Assembly: GCA_963580455.1 (NCBI GenBank)
Contig: OY756964.1
Span: 23,100,001-23,164,000, forward strand
Source of the DNA: Euonymus europaeus
Lineage: Eukaryota; Streptophyta; Magnoliopsida; Celastrales; Celastraceae
DNA length: 64,000 nucleotides
Direction of reading: 5' to 3'
In this document: positions 61,678-64,000 of the stretch, piece after piece
Layout: the number at the start of each line of letters is the position of its first letter
How positions within the stretch are numbered: position 1 is the stretch's first letter
The notes under the pieces: generated by a model
What the model saw: the letters and a program-made list of their open reading frames with translations, nothing else
Databases searched by the model: none
Told to the model about the DNA's origin: nothing
Translations under genes and position numbers: made by a program

Positions 61678-64000
61678 TCACTTAATATTCATAGCTGCCG
61701 CCATGCCTCGCAGCTCCTTAGAAATTTCAGAGAAGGCTGGTCTTGAGTTGGGATCTAATGACCAGCACCTTTCCATCAGTGATCTCCAAGCTGGGTCACA
61801 CCAGCAGGGAATTTCAGGTCGCAAAGTGCCCTTGATTATGTCAGCTGAGGAAAAAAGAGAGTATATTTGGATGAAGGTGAGTACTTTTCTCACATGAAGA
61901 TGACTTGAGTGCTTGAATGCCAAGCCTTAGGTAACTAAAACATACCTATTATTTCCTCTGAGCGCAAATTTGCATATGGTTCCTCTCCGGTTAGAAGTTC
62001 CCACATGACCATCCCGAATGAATATACGTCAACCTGCATAGAAGCAACTAGGAAATAATTAGAATACCAGTCATTATTAGGTGACGGATAAAACATCACA
62101 TTACATACATGTGGCCGATGACATTCCTACCTTTTCTGTCACCTTGTTGTTCTTACAATTCAAAAGTTCTGGAGCCATCCATGGTATAGTTCCTCGCACT
62201 CCACCAGAGACAAGTGTCCTCCGTTTAATTTTTGACAAGCCCAAATCACCAATCTGTAAAAGAGACTGTTTAAATAAAAACCGCTCCCTAAGAATGGAGG
62301 AAAAAAAAAGTGCTCATGTATAAAGACTTTGTAGCTGACAATCCTACGTAAAAATTAAATTGAAGACAAGGGTAAAAGTGAAATCAATGCAGAAGTATAC
62401 AAAAACTATAATAATTCAAGTTATGAGGTAATTGCCTTGCACACTGGTCGTTGAGGATCTCTCATGTTCACAAGGAAGTTATGAGATTTCAAATCAAAGT
62501 GGACGACGTTCTTCTCATGTAGATATTCCATGCCAAATGCAGCATCCCTTGCAATTATTAACCTCTTTCGACGATCAATTGTTCTGAGAAAAAAGAATCA
62601 ATATAGGTTAGAGAAAGCAGAGGCTTATATTGGCACCTATTTACTTATAGAGCCTACAAAATATAAGACGAGAACATACACGACATGAGATACCGAGATC
62701 AAATTAGACGGTTAAAAACTAAAAACTGTGAGCAGAAGTTAAATCAAAGACTAATTACGACCACAAAGAATAACTAAATACCGCATTAAAGGATTTTAGT
62801 AAATCTCTAATGGGTTGTTAGTCAAAAAGGGGGGGAAAAGATCTTCTTGAGCTAAAACTTTAAATGTATGGATTACAATACAATGGTCCAAGGATCCTAC
62901 TCTAGCTTCAATTTCAGGATTAATCTAAACAAGAATTATATTTACACACTAAATCATTCTTTAAAATGCTAAACCAAATTCAGTCACAAATTTCTAGAAT
63001 AAATGGTATCCCCCAACACTAAAAACGAGCATACCTATTCTAATATTGTACACTTCCACAACGATAATTAGAAAGTTCATCCAATATCTATATACATCAA
63101 TTTAAGATACTACTCCTAAATCAAAAATCAAATATTAACTGTGTAAACTTTATCACGGAGTTTATTAAGCAGATTTCAATGTAGTATATATACAATAAAT
63201 GCCATACCTATCCTTTTTACGCAGAACTTGGTTCAGAGAGCCATTCACCATGTATTCTGCTACCGTCGCCAAAGTGTTTGCAGGTCCATCTGTAACTACA
63301 CCATAAAGTGCTACAATATTTGGATGGTGAAGCTGACCTAGCATATGAGCTTCCCGCCAAAAGTCTGTAACCTACAGAGAAAGTAAACAGGAAACGTTTA
63401 ATTTCAGGAAACCCTAGGTACAGTCACAAATTCTACCACTACCAAGCTACAAGTAACGATATCATCATTATCATTTATCACATGGCATCCCCTATCCAAC
63501 GAACTAAAGTTTTCAGTCCTACTTAAAACGTCCTTTTGATGAGAAATCATGATATTCTTTGAATGGAAGAATATAATAGTTTCTCATCAAAAAGCTTTAT
63601 TATAAAGGCAAAAAGTGTGTTGTCTTATCCCCTGCATTAAAAACAAGGATTTGGGTTCAATTCAAGGTTGAGAGAAAGAAAACCTCATATCGAACAAAAA
63701 CCTCCTAGTTACATAATTTACTATGTAGAAATTCCATCTGACTGCAACAAGATGCATCTCAGAGATAAACATGTCATGCAACTATTGTAAAGTCTCATGA
63801 CAGGATCAATAACATTTGAAAAAGTTGGAAGACGTGCATAAGCAAGTACCAGGCGATCTTCCTCTGATAGCCCATTAGTGAGGTAACTTGGCTTAATCTT
63901 TTTAATGGCAACGTCAGAACCCTTCCATTTTCCGTAATAAACAGTTCCATAAGTGCCAGAGCCAAGTTCTTTCAAATACTCTAGGTCAGAATTTTCGATA
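61678..64000 (-). CDS. Raf-like protein kinase (PB1-Raf group), 3' part
   Basis: The 5' end lies beyond the window. Six exons read leftwards: 63850-64000 (partial), 63208-63371, 62436-62583, 62131-62253, 61946-62033, 61678-61844. They encode an almost complete kinase domain: glycine loop [15 protein letters not shown], Lys in [21 protein letters not shown], catalytic [18 protein letters not shown] in place of DFG, and the APE region [11 protein letters not shown], ending GMAAAMNIK. The HFDLK and GDLG variants are normal for the plant B-type Raf kinases with an N-terminal PB1 domain, some of which act in osmotic stress signalling upstream of SnRK2. The PB1 domain itself would be outside the window. 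The intron after 62436 has a GC donor (TGCAAG|GCAATT). Confidence 0.9.
62436..62437 (-). other. GC-AG intron donor in the Raf-like kinase gene
   Basis: The exon ends GTGTGCAAG and the next base pair is GC, with AG at 62254-62255. Only this join gives the conserved [10 protein letters not shown] sequence. Confidence 0.75.

Overview
The window is nuclear DNA of a flowering plant, almost certainly a eudicot and possibly an asterid. This rests on spliced genes of plant-only families (DELLA/GRAS, PLS-type PPR, KCS, Shaker K+ channel AKT1, PRMT10, PB1-type Raf kinase), GT-AG introns, AT-rich intergenic DNA, plant promoter motifs and plant transposon families. The species cannot be named from the sequence alone.

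Layout. 1-900: first exon of an RRM protein gene carrying an in-frame stop. 3.5-5.1 kb: an intronless DELLA-like GRAS regulator with a DGLLA motif. 7.0-9.0 kb: an E-type PPR protein, followed by a frameshifted DUF2358 relic and a 28-bp hairpin. 11.5-13.7 kb: a 3-ketoacyl-CoA synthase of the KCS11 type. 14.2-17.7 kb (minus) and 18.5-21.7 kb (plus): a divergent pair, a STRAP-like WD40 protein and a RING-CH membrane E3 ligase. 22.7-28.0 kb (minus): a complete AKT1-type inward K+ channel in 11 exons. 30.8-36.4 kb: a Mutator-like transposon with an apparently intact FAR1-type transposase, long inverted repeats and a captured piece of the chaperonin gene CCT4, next to a short relative with a 10-bp target duplication. 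36.4-44.4 kb: gene-poor and rich in repeats (MITE, fold-back element, TRIM with a nested LINE tail). 44.7 kb: a small plant-specific protein. 47.4-49.7 kb: Ran GTPase. 50.4-53.9 kb (minus): PRMT10. 55.2-58.5 kb (minus): a DeSI/PPPDE protease. 58.9-59.9 kb: LINE relic. 61.7-64.0 kb (minus): 3' part of a Raf-like protein kinase that runs off the window.

The host genes are single-copy neighbours and show no operon-like relation. The clearest functional grouping is the divergent STRAP/RING-CH promoter with TGGGCC motifs. The most unusual part is the MULE cluster at 30.8-36.4 kb. Several long reading frames begin with TTG. For plant genes I used the first suitable ATG, which gives PRMT10 exactly 383 residues. 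Exon joins were worked out by hand from splice consensus and frame; each complete gene adds up to a whole number of codons.
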